Assembly: GCA_036563875.1 (NCBI GenBank)
Contig: DATCLO010000178.1
Location: 1 to 48,991, forward strand
Length of the DNA stretch: 48,991 bases
Origin: ZC4RG29 sp036563875
GTDB lineage: Bacteria; Bacteroidota; Bacteroidia; Cytophagales; Cyclobacteriaceae
Direction of reading: 5' to 3'
The notes beneath the pieces are model-generated. The model was not told the origin of the DNA and made no database searches. It was given only the letters and a program-made list of their open reading frames with translations. Positions 34,042 to 42,847 of this stretch are shown here, piece by piece (positions within the stretch are counted from its first letter, which is position 1; every line of letters begins with the position of its first letter). A program made the position numbers and the translations under genes.

Positions 34042-37000
34042 CTAGCGGACAAGGGCAGAAGCAGAGGCAGATGCGGGCGCAGGGACAGTGTTGATCTCAA
34101 ACAATCCGGCCTTGTCGTTATTTCGGGAGACAACGACCCTCTTCTTTCCGTTCGAAGAGCGCACGAGCGCCATGGCGCGGATGTCGCCGGTGAGCCATAA
34201 GTTGGATTCCACTTGTGTTACCAGCCCTCCATTACCATCGTACCTTAACACAACACCCATCGATGCGTCACATCTCCCGAGCTGGGGTTTGTATGGAAAG
34301 AAGTTTCCGGCCGCGAGAATCTCGTTGACACCGTCGCCATCCAAATCTTCAAAGAGGAAACCGTTAATAGTCGAGAATTGAGCGACGTCCGGCAACACAC
34401 GCAGTTCAAAATCCGATCCCTTATTCTCAATCCACACAGACTCGAGGTGGTAAGCATTCAGGCGATATGCTTTCTCAAGCGAGGCTGCGGAGGCAATGTC
34501 GTGAATCGTAGCATTGGCGTAATCTGCATATGTGATAAACTTCTTTCGGAGGGAGGTCATTTGATCGAGGAGTTCGTCGCGGCTCGCCATGGGATAGCTC
34601 TTCCCCTGGATGTAGTAACAGAGTACCGGATCCATCGTGCCATCATCATTGAAGTCGCCCGCAAACAGCTGCACAGGTTCTTCAACCGATGCTCTGAACT
34701 GCAGGTTCGCGCCTGCATTTCCGACGAGGTAGTCCGTGTCGCCATCGCCATCTACATCAGCAGGAAAAATCGTTGTCCACCATCCGTTGCTGTTGCGAAG
34801 TCCCGGGAAATCACGTTCGACCAATTTCCCCTGCTGGTTTTCGAAAATCATGACAGGCATCCACTCCCCCGCTACAATGAGATCCGGCCATGAATCACTG
34901 TTAACGTCTGTCCAAATCGCCGTCGTTACCATCCCAGGATTAGTAAGGTTGGTGTTCACAGTCCCGGTGACATCCGTAAACCGAACACCGCGGCTATCAG
35001 AATCATTTCTAAGCAAATAACTTCTCGGCAGGAAACCATAGCTGAACGGCACGTGCCGTCCTCCCACAAAAAGATCCACATCCCCGTCCTGATCGAAGTC
35101 AGCTGCAGCAACACAACTACCGCTGCTGGCTTCGCGCGGCAACGCATTAACGGCCCGTTCAAAACTTCCATCGCCGCGATTAAGGTATAAGCGATCCTGG
35201 TACAAGTCGCTTCCTGCTTCGTGTTCCGCACCACCGCTGACGACGTACAAGTCCAGGTCACCATCGCCATCAGCATCAAAAAATACGCTGCCTATATCTT
35301 CGCTCGCAGCCTCCGCCTGCCCAATGCTTACACTTTTTCGGAAAACGCCATCATCACTGCTCAAGAAAAGCATTCCGGGTTGACCCGACGCCCCACCGAA
35401 GAACACATCATCATTTCCGTCCCCATTCACATCCCCAACACTGAGCATACCGCCCAATCGTGAAAGCTGAGAAAATAACAGTCGCTGCGTTTTGTAATCA
35501 ACAAAGGCGTTTTCCCTGTGCACAAAATCTAAACCTGACCCATTCGTAACGTCTCTCACTAACGTTGGATTTGGAACAGCTTTCTTGTCGATAGAAGGCT
35601 TGCTCTTCGCCTGCTCAACGATGACCTCTCGGTCAGCATCGAGATTTAATTCTGTTGATTCACTTCCATCAGGCCACACGACACGCAATTCGTCAATTCG
35701 GGCTGCACCACCCAATCCGATCGTAAGAACAGGATCAACGCTGGAGAGATACCCGCGTTGCGGATAAGCTTCATAAAAGAAAGTTTTCCCTCCTGCTTGC
35801 AGCCAAACCTTCGCTCCTACCCCAAAAGGGTTTTGTGCCTTGCCCACAAGGCGAACTTTCATGTGGTGACGCTCTTCCAGCTTTTCCTGATTGTTTCGAA
35901 ACAGACCAGCCGTGCCATTCAGATTATTCATCACGAGATCAAGATCGCCGTCATTGTCAAAATCAGCATAAGCAGCGCCATTCGTTACTTGTTTCGACGT
36001 AAAACCCCAATCCTCTGAGACATTAGTAAATTTGATGCCATCTTCATTTTTGAAAACATAGTTCGCCAACTCTGTTGACGGAAGGTCCTGGATTAGTTTG
36101 ACATAGTCGACTTCAGCCTTAGCGCTTCGGGCTGCCTCGTACACGCTACTCGTGTACTTCATAAAGTCCATGTTATTAAAGTCGCGCAAGTAACCGTTGC
36201 CGGCAAAAATGTCCCTTAGCCCGTCATTGTCGAAATCCGCCACGAGTGGAGCCCAACTCCAGTCTGTGTTCGAGATGCCCGCAAGTTGTCCGATCTCGCT
36301 GAAACGCGGGAGCGAGTCTGACGCGAATCCCCGATTCAATTGCAGCGTGTTGCGCATGTACTGGTGATGATAACCACTGTCCACTGCCAGCATGTACTTA
36401 TCATACTCATCGGGTCCCTTCAGCAGTTTTTGCCTGTAATTGTCTTCAGGCAGCATGTCAAGTACAACAATGTCCTGAAGGCCGTCATTGTTGAGGTCTG
36501 CTATGTCACAACCCATACCGAACTTCGAGAGGTGACCGAAGATCGTGTGGGATACCTCCCGGAATGTACCATCGCCGTTATTGATATAGCAGAAATCCTG
36601 TTCTTCGTAGTCGTTTGTAACGTAGATGTCCGGCCAATTGTCGTGATTGAGGTCGCTTACAGCAGCACTCAACCCAAAATTCAGTCCGCTGCCATGAATG
36701 CCTGCCTCCTCACTCACCTCCACAAACTTGCCGTTATCGTTGCGATACAACTTGTTGCCGAAATAAGGATGCCGGAGGTTTCTTAGGTGACTCGTATTAA
36801 AGAATGCCGCGTAGAACATGTTTGCGTGGTTCAGCAGGAACATATCCAGGTCACCATCGCGATCGTAGTCGAGGAAATATCCCTGAGTGGAAAATGTGCC
36901 GATAGCATCCAGGCCATATTCAGCGGCCCTTTCTGTGAACGTCGGAATCCCACCTCGCTCTCCGCCATTGTTAATGAAAAGTTCATTGGCTCGCCGCGGA

Positions 37001-37494
37001 TAGTCTCGGATTACAGGACGATTGTACCCTTCGCCCGGCGCGTTTCCGGAATAACAGACGTAAATATCGAGCCATCCATCTGCGTTTACATCGGCAAACG
37101 AAACACCTGTACACCAGTCATCACGACCCGCAACTCCTGATACCTCAGTAACATCTTCAAACTTCCAATCGCCACGATTAATATAAAGCTTGTTGGGTAC
37201 CGTGTTCCCGACGAAATACAGATCAGGCAAGCCATCGTTGTTCAAATCACCAGCGGCCACGCCGCCCCCATTGTATGTGTATTCGTAAGTGAGGATATTG
37301 TTATGCTGTGTCTCAACAATATCGTTGCGAAAGTTTACGCCGGTCTCTTCCGGAGACAATTCCTGAAACTGTGTGGACGGTTTTTCTCCGCACGACATCA
37401 TCGCTACCATCAGGAGGCACAAGCGCAACCTCCCGCGCACCGTCTTTCTGGAGCACCGACGCAAACACCCAGATACGTAAACACCTAAACACAT
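34042..37494 (-). CDS. Giant FG-GAP/ASPIC-UnbV lipoprotein, paralog 1 (CRTAC1-like)
   Basis: 1150 residues. The N-terminus ends LMVAMMSCGEK, a lipobox; the ATG at 37494 overlaps the upstream stop (TAATG), although a GTG 18 codons later would give a shorter signal peptide. Fourteen DxDxDG-type calcium loops are visible (for example DLNNDGLPD, DYDRDGDLD, DFDNDGDLD, DADGDGDLD). Seven precede and seven follow an ASPIC/UnbV segment (VVWPDGSESTELNLDAD), which suggests two seven-bladed beta-propellers. It is probably surface-exposed and may bind glycan or calcium; function is unknown. It is the last gene of the SusCD2 run. Confidence 0.8.
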   Translation of the reverse strand: MCLGVYVSGCLRRCSRKTVRGRLRLCLLMVAMMSCGEKPSTQFQELSPEETGVNFRNDIVETQHNNILTYEYTYNGGGVAAGDLNNDGLPDLYFVGNTVPNKLYINRGDWKFEDVTEVSGVAGRDDWCTGVSFADVNADGWLDIYVCYSGNAPGEGYNRPVIRDYPRRANELFINNGGERGGIPTFTERAAEYGLDAIGTFSTQGYFLDYDRDGDLDMFLLNHANMFYAAFFNTSHLRNLRHPYFGNKLYRNDNGKFVEVSEEAGIHGSGLNFGLSAAVSDLNHDNWPDIYVTNDYEEQDFCYINNGDGTFREVSHTIFGHLSKFGMGCDIADLNNDGLQDIVVLDMLPEDNYRQKLLKGPDEYDKYMLAVDSGYHHQYMRNTLQLNRGFASDSLPRFSEIGQLAGISNTDWSWAPLVADFDNDGLRDIFAGNGYLRDFNNMDFMKYTSSVYEAARSAKAEVDYVKLIQDLPSTELANYVFKNEDGIKFTNVSEDWGFTSKQVTNGAAYADFDNDGDLDLVMNNLNGTAGLFRNNQEKLEERHHMKVRLVGKAQNPFGVGAKVWLQAGGKTFFYEAYPQRGYLSSVDPVLTIGLGGAARIDELRVVWPDGSESTELNLDADREVIVEQAKSKPSIDKKAVPNPTLVRDVTNGSGLDFVHRENAFVDYKTQRLLFSQLSRLGGMLSVGDVNGDGNDDVFFGGASGQPGMLFLSSDDGVFRKSVSIGQAEAASEDIGSVFFDADGDGDLDLYVVSGGAEHEAGSDLYQDRLYLNRGDGSFERAVNALPREASSGSCVAAADFDQDGDVDLFVGGRHVPFSYGFLPRSYLLRNDSDSRGVRFTDVTGTVNTNLTNPGMVTTAIWTDVNSDSWPDLIVAGEWMPVMIFENQQGKLVERDFPGLRNSNGWWTTIFPADVDGDGDTDYLVGNAGANLQFRASVEEPVQLFAGDFNDDGTMDPVLCYYIQGKSYPMASRDELLDQMTSLRKKFITYADYANATIHDIASAASLEKAYRLNAYHLESVWIENKGSDFELRVLPDVAQFSTINGFLFEDLDGDGVNEILAAGNFFPYKPQLGRCDASMGVVLRYDGNGGLVTQVESNLWLTGDIRAMALVRSSNGKKRVVVSRNNDKAGLFEINTVPAPASASASALVR

Positions 37495-40400
37495 TACCGC
37501 TTCGACGTTATCATCCCCGATTTCAAGGTTCTTGCCTGTCCGGCATAATCGCGTATGGTCATTTGAAGCACGGCATCCGGGACCACCACGACACGCGATG
37601 ATTGCGAAAGATAACCGGCACCGTAATAGAGTTCAACCCGCTCGTGGGTTCCATCCTCATAGGTTATCTCTACACTCCAGTCGCCAGGACCCGGATAAAA
37701 TATCCTTGTCATATTCATCCCATCCGATCTCCTGAACATACGCAGGCTGTCGAGATTTTGCGTTGCAATGAACAATTCTCCGGTGGGCGAATGGAGGCGT
37801 ACCAACGCTTTTGCATCGCCGGGTACCAGGAAGCCGCTTTCCCGTGCGGCACAATGCGTAAAGGAGCCCTTGCCATCGCCCAGCAACACAACACCTTCGA
37901 AAGCGTCATATCGTCCGGAGAAAACTTCATTGCCATAATCATTACCGACCGCCACAATATCAAGGTGCCCGTCGCCATTTACATCGGAAGCAACCATTCC
38001 GTTCATCGGTGCAACCTGCACAGGTAGTGGCAGGGCACGAATACTAAAGGTGCCGTCACCATTGTTTTGAATGTAGCTCGAACTCGAATAGTTCACAGTA
38101 AAAGTCATCATACCTTCCCTGTCGTACGGCTTCAGCAATTCTTCAAGAGTCGTCATGCCGTACTGACGGTATCGGTCGAATTGATTGCGAAAAAGAGGAC
38201 TCTGACCGTACAATTCATCCCAAAAGTGAACGGGATACTCCTTCATCGCCCCTTCCGGACTCTTGAAGTAACAGCTGAGGATGGGATCAATGCTTCCATT
38301 TCCGTCGAAATCCTTGGCATAAACCCTGAGTGGATATTCGTTAGAAATGCGATAGAAATTATTTCGGCCCAGGTTTCCTGCCACGTAGTCGATATCTCCG
38401 TCTTTATCGAAGTCTGCACCTATAATGCTTGTCCACAACCCTACATAATTTTCGAGCCCGGTACCTTCAACACGTTCCAGTCGATTGCCTGTGTTCCTGA
38501 ATATCGTAAGCGGCATTAGCTCACCAGCCACAAAGAGATCGATATTGCCATCACCGTCGTAGTCGGTCCACAACGCATCGGTAATCATCCCTGCATGGGT
38601 GAGTTCGCCACAAATTGCTTCTGTTCCATCCTTGAATACTCCGCCCTCATTGATAAGGATGCAACTTCGTGGTGCAAGCGGATAGGCACCTGGGACAACG
38701 CGACCGCCGACAAACAGGTCCAGGTCGCCATCGGCGTCAACATCCGCAGCGCGGACACACGATCCACTTGAAACGTCTTCCGGAAGCGCTTTCGGATCCC
38801 ACTCAAATTTGCCTTTGCCGTTATTCCTGTAGAGCCGGTCCTGCAGGCGTGCATCGCCTTCACCAAACTCATAGCTACCGCTTACAGCGTAGAGGTCCAG
38901 GTCACCATCGCCATCGGCGTCAAACAACAGCAGACCGGCATCTTCAAAGGCGCGATCGTCGTCGGTGGTTATCAAAGAATCACTGAAACTACCATCTGCA
39001 TTTTGCAGGAAAAGGTAAGCATCGTATAAAGCCGACTTTCCCGTAATAAAATCTTCAAGTCCGTCGCCATTTACATCCCCAACGGCGATGGCTGGCCCTG
39101 CCTGTGAAAACTTATGGGGAAGGGTTCGTTGCCGGAAGAAGTCGACTTTGTCCCACTCGCGATGCCGATACTTCACGCCAAGTTTGTCCGACACTTCATC
39201 AAAAAATGGAGTTCGTCGCGGTTTGCCGAGCGGTACATTTATAGATGTTGCGTCCGAATAGTCGAGGGTGAGGAGCTGATCACTCTTAACGTGGGTCAAC
39301 ACCTGCGCCTTGCCGTCCGGCCATCGGACAATTACACTGTCTACCAGGGTCGCATCTCCTACTCCAAAGTGGATAACATCCTCGACAGTGGAAAGATATC
39401 CGCGATATATTGAATGGTCGTGATATTGCACCTTTCCGGAATCATACGCCAAGGTTATTTTGGTGCCAAGGGTGGATCCATTCCTGTTGCTATCGGTGAG
39501 CCGAACACGCAGAAAATGGTTAGCACTGTTCGTGCCGTTATCGTAAAGCGTGTTTTCGTACAGGAAGGCGACATCGTTGATGTTACTGAGGAGGAAATCC
39601 AGGTCGCCATCATTGTCGAAATCGGCAAACGCAGCGCCGGTTGAGAAAGACGGATGACTTATACCCCATTCCCGCGAGACATCTGAAAACGTGAGGTCGC
39701 CGTTGTTTCGGAATGCGTAATTCGGAATTTTGAGTACGGGGATAGAATCGATTAGTGCGCGTTGCGAGCTAAGGATACCGAGTTCGCGTTTGAACATAAC
39801 GTAGTCACGATCCGTGACATCTTTCGGGAATCCATTTGTAATCAGCAGGTCGCGATAGCCGTCGTTGTCAACATCTACGATAAGCGGTGCCCAGCTCCAT
39901 TCTGACTGATGAACTCCTGCAAGCTGTCCGATCTCACTGAAAGTGCCATTTCCGCTATTAAGTTGAAGCATGTTGCGCATGTACTGGAACTCGTATCCGT
40001 ACTGCATGTTGTTGATGTAGTTGTAATACGTGGCACCGGCCCCCGAAATGGTTTTACGTCGAAGGTTATCCTCCGGCAGCATGTCGAGCGTTACGATGTC
40101 AACGTAATGGTCGTTGTTAATGTCTGCCGCGTCTACGCCCATCGAAAACAATGACTGATGTTTCAGTCGCGATGCAATCTCATTGGTGAATGTGCCGTCG
40201 CGGTTGTTGATATAAAGGATATCGTTCGAGACGTAATCATTGCCGATGTACAGGTCTGGCCATGAGTCTTCGTTGAAGTCGGCGACTGCAATACCCAGTC
40301 CATATCCTTCAATCAGGATACCCGCTTCCAACGTCACATCGCTAAACGTTCCGTCGCCGTTATTCCGATACAACCTGTCGTTATTGAGAGCAGACCCATC

Positions 40401-41048
40401 CATAATCCGCGGGCGGTAATTGCTCGGAATCAGATCGCTTTCGAGATTAGTGAGTACGTAGAGGTCGAGGTCTCCGTCCTTGTCGTAATCCAGAAATGCG
40501 GCATTCTGGCTGTACCCGGTGTCTGCCACACCATATGCTTTAGCCTCGTCCCTGAAAGTAGGAATTCCCTCTTTGTTGAGTCCCTGGTTGATGAACAGTG
40601 CATTGGCCCGTGCGTTCGGATCGTTGCTGATAGTCGCACAGACATAGATATCGAGGAGTCCGTCTTTGTTAACGTCGGCGAGTGCCACTCCGGAATCCCA
40701 TTTGCCGTCGCCGGCGACGCCAGCAGATTTTGTTACATCTTCAAAACGCAGGTTCCCGCGATTGAGATACAGTCGGTTAGGCACCATATTGCCGCTGAAG
40801 AAGACATCGGTGAGGCCGTCATTGTTGAAGTCGCCTACCGCCACTCCCCCGCCATGATACATGTACTGGACCGTAAGGATATTGATCGTGTCCTTTTCAA
40901 GCACTGTGTTTTCAAAGTCGATACCAGACTCTGATGGTGGCACAAGCCTGAACAGTGTTTGTCGCTGGTCAGAACATGAACAGCTTAAGACCAGCGGGAA
41001 GCACAGGGGAATAAAAAACCGAAAAGCCACCGGGAGTAACTTTGGCAA
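37494..41048 (-). CDS. Giant FG-GAP/ASPIC-UnbV lipoprotein, paralog 2 (CRTAC1-like)
   Basis: About 1184 residues if it starts at the TTG of LPKLLPVAF; alternatives are the GTG at 41030 or the TTG at 41102 that would overlap SusD2. No ATG is available. The signal FFIPLCFPLVLSCSCSD carries a lipobox. It has the same colinear layout as its neighbour: seven DxDxDG loops, an ASPIC/UnbV segment (VIVRWPDGKAQVL), then seven more loops. It adds about 90 C-terminal residues including WSVEITYEDGTHERVEL. A terminator-like hairpin overlaps its first codons. Function is unknown; a secreted glycan-binding role fits the neighbours. Confidence 0.75.
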   Translation of the reverse strand: MPKLLPVAFRFFIPLCFPLVLSCSCSDQRQTLFRLVPPSESGIDFENTVLEKDTINILTVQYMYHGGGVAVGDFNNDGLTDVFFSGNMVPNRLYLNRGNLRFEDVTKSAGVAGDGKWDSGVALADVNKDGLLDIYVCATISNDPNARANALFINQGLNKEGIPTFRDEAKAYGVADTGYSQNAAFLDYDKDGDLDLYVLTNLESDLIPSNYRPRIMDGSALNNDRLYRNNGDGTFSDVTLEAGILIEGYGLGIAVADFNEDSWPDLYIGNDYVSNDILYINNRDGTFTNEIASRLKHQSLFSMGVDAADINNDHYVDIVTLDMLPEDNLRRKTISGAGATYYNYINNMQYGYEFQYMRNMLQLNSGNGTFSEIGQLAGVHQSEWSWAPLIVDVDNDGYRDLLITNGFPKDVTDRDYVMFKRELGILSSQRALIDSIPVLKIPNYAFRNNGDLTFSDVSREWGISHPSFSTGAAFADFDNDGDLDFLLSNINDVAFLYENTLYDNGTNSANHFLRVRLTDSNRNGSTLGTKITLAYDSGKVQYHDHSIYRGYLSTVEDVIHFGVGDATLVDSVIVRWPDGKAQVLTHVKSDQLLTLDYSDATSINVPLGKPRRTPFFDEVSDKLGVKYRHREWDKVDFFRQRTLPHKFSQAGPAIAVGDVNGDGLEDFITGKSALYDAYLFLQNADGSFSDSLITTDDDRAFEDAGLLLFDADGDGDLDLYAVSGSYEFGEGDARLQDRLYRNNGKGKFEWDPKALPEDVSSGSCVRAADVDADGDLDLFVGGRVVPGAYPLAPRSCILINEGGVFKDGTEAICGELTHAGMITDALWTDYDGDGNIDLFVAGELMPLTIFRNTGNRLERVEGTGLENYVGLWTSIIGADFDKDGDIDYVAGNLGRNNFYRISNEYPLRVYAKDFDGNGSIDPILSCYFKSPEGAMKEYPVHFWDELYGQSPLFRNQFDRYRQYGMTTLEELLKPYDREGMMTFTVNYSSSSYIQNNGDGTFSIRALPLPVQVAPMNGMVASDVNGDGHLDIVAVGNDYGNEVFSGRYDAFEGVVLLGDGKGSFTHCAARESGFLVPGDAKALVRLHSPTGELFIATQNLDSLRMFRRSDGMNMTRIFYPGPGDWSVEITYEDGTHERVELYYGAGYLSQSSRVVVVPDAVLQMTIRDYAGQARTLKSGMITSKR

Positions 41049-41058
41049 ACCCGGTGGC
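41026..41058 (-). terminator. Terminator-like hairpin after SusD2 overlapping the next signal peptide
   Basis: GCCACCGGG (41050-41058 on the minus strand) pairs with CCCGGTGGC (41026-41034) over 9 bp with a 15-base loop. On the minus strand TTTTCGGTTTTTTATT follows. It starts about 20 bases after the SusD2 stop. Its right arm and T-run are codons of the downstream lipoprotein signal peptide. Confidence 0.7.
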
Positions 41059-41079
41059 CCATTGCGATAGTGTTTGAGT

Positions 41080-42837
41080 TTAGTATAACGGATTCTGGAC
41101 AAGGTTCGGATTTCGGTTCATTTCATCCTGAAGGATGGGCAGGAAGTACATCTTATCGTTCCAGGCTCGATTTTGCACAAGTCCAACCTGGTAGTTTGGT
41201 GCCTGACCAAATGGTTGACGGATGATAATGCCGTTGGCGTTCCGCGCAAGGACCTGTGGTGCAATCATCCATCTTCTCACGTCGAAATATCGATGTTCTT
41301 CGAAAGCCAATTCCACCCTTCGCTCATTCCGATACCGCTCGACCAAGGCATCACCAGTTTCCGTAATATCAGGCATGCCCGCCCGTGCACGCAGGTAGTT
41401 GAGGTATGTCTTTGCCTCATCCTCCTCACCTAATTCGATGCACGCTTCTGCATAGTTCAGGTAGACCTCTCCCAATCGGAAGAAATGCCACGGCGCTTCC
41501 TGGTTACCTCCCGCTGCAGCATATTCATGCTCAACAGTAGGATCGATGAATTTCCGGAGGTAGTAACCCGAGTATCCGCCGTTCCAGTCTTCGATGGGAC
41601 CATCGCGCGTGTCGAGGCCCGGCACCCAGTTACCCGGACTGGTTTCTACCGAGCGGATAATCACTTTTCCATCGGGGTCGAAGTCCACCGCGTCAGCGGG
41701 TCTGGGCCTCCACGGAGCATGGTCGTATAAGATTGTCGCGTAGAAGCGCGGATCCCTGTTTTCGTACGGTGCGCTGGCATGCGTCGCATTGTTCCAGTCG
41801 AACTTCGATCCATCAATCATTTCGTAATCATCAACCAGTTCCTGGATGGGTGTATTGCCGCCCCAGTTGTGATAGCCATTCGGCCCGTTGGCAAGTCCGG
41901 GCAGTGCGTTGTCTTCCCAGCCCCGACTCTTGATGAAGTAACGGCTAAAGATGGCCTCCTTGCTGTCCTTCATAAGGAAGACGTCAGTATAATCTTTGAC
42001 CGGATCACCAGAGGCATCCTGAATTTCATAGATGCCTAGATCGATCACAGCCTTGGCGGCATCTTTTGCAGCCTGCCATTTCGCCGTGCGATCGCCAGTT
42101 GCAGAGATCAATTCAGGGTTGGAGTACCCACCTGCCCAGGAAGGATCGTTGTAAAGGTCGCTTGCCGCATAGAGCAGCATCCTGGCCTTCAGCGCCAGCG
42201 CAGCCCCTTTTGTTGCCCGTCCAATGTGTTCGTCGGGGTGCTGCAACGGCAGCAACGCGGCGGCATTATCACATTCACTAACGATGTAGTCAATGCAGTC
42301 CGCAAGAGAACTGCGTTCCACAAGGAACTCGTCACTAAGTTCAAAAGTCCTGTCAATGATCGGCACACCTCCGTGCAGGCGTACCAGGTTGTGATAGAAA
42401 TACGCATTGAGGAAGTGCACTTCTCCTTTCATGCGTTGACGCCATGATTCATTGTCGAAGGGGACATCGTCGATGTTCTCAAAGAACATATTCACCTGAC
42501 GAATGCGACGGTAGAGTTCGGTCCAACGATAGGAATCGAAATCGCCCCTACCCCACGCGCCAATATCTGCCGGGGTCAGGATCGATTGAACAACCTGAGC
42601 CGATCCGTAATTGTGAATGAAGTGCGACTCGTCGGCCAGTGATCCAACCATCAGCTCTCGAATACCATGGTTCAGCCCCCTATACATTTCGTTCACAAAC
42701 GCCTCCACGAGCGCAGGGTCTTCCCAAACCACAGCATCACTCAAGTTTCCGGGCGGATCTACATTGAGGAACTCCGTATTACACGATCCGAAGGTCAAGA
42801 ATGCGATTGCTAAATATATTTTCCGTATATGTTTCAT
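41080..42837 (-). CDS. SusD/RagB-family lipoprotein (SusD2)
   Basis: 585 residues. MKHIRKIYLAIAFLTFGSC is a lipoprotein signal with cysteine 19. SusD motifs include WTELYRRIRQVNMFFENIDDV, EVHFLNAYFYHNLVRLHGGVPII, ATKGAALALKARMLLYAASDLY, and near the end ARAGMPDITETGD followed by YRNERRVELAFEEHRYFDVRRW. It is the surface glycan-binding partner of SusC2, 10 bp downstream of it. Sequence differs clearly from SusD1, so the two sets probably recognise different substrates. It is followed by a terminator-like hairpin. Confidence 0.93.
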   Translation of the reverse strand: MKHIRKIYLAIAFLTFGSCNTEFLNVDPPGNLSDAVVWEDPALVEAFVNEMYRGLNHGIRELMVGSLADESHFIHNYGSAQVVQSILTPADIGAWGRGDFDSYRWTELYRRIRQVNMFFENIDDVPFDNESWRQRMKGEVHFLNAYFYHNLVRLHGGVPIIDRTFELSDEFLVERSSLADCIDYIVSECDNAAALLPLQHPDEHIGRATKGAALALKARMLLYAASDLYNDPSWAGGYSNPELISATGDRTAKWQAAKDAAKAVIDLGIYEIQDASGDPVKDYTDVFLMKDSKEAIFSRYFIKSRGWEDNALPGLANGPNGYHNWGGNTPIQELVDDYEMIDGSKFDWNNATHASAPYENRDPRFYATILYDHAPWRPRPADAVDFDPDGKVIIRSVETSPGNWVPGLDTRDGPIEDWNGGYSGYYLRKFIDPTVEHEYAAAGGNQEAPWHFFRLGEVYLNYAEACIELGEEDEAKTYLNYLRARAGMPDITETGDALVERYRNERRVELAFEEHRYFDVRRWMIAPQVLARNANGIIIRQPFGQAPNYQVGLVQNRAWNDKMYFLPILQDEMNRNPNLVQNPLY

Positions 42838-42847
42838 ATCCGTGCGG

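Noticed and set aside
34042..41048. Dense DxDxDG repeats considered as a tandem DNA repeat array
   Set aside because: The repeats are protein-level calcium loops spaced irregularly with divergent DNA; they are FG-GAP/VCBS modules.
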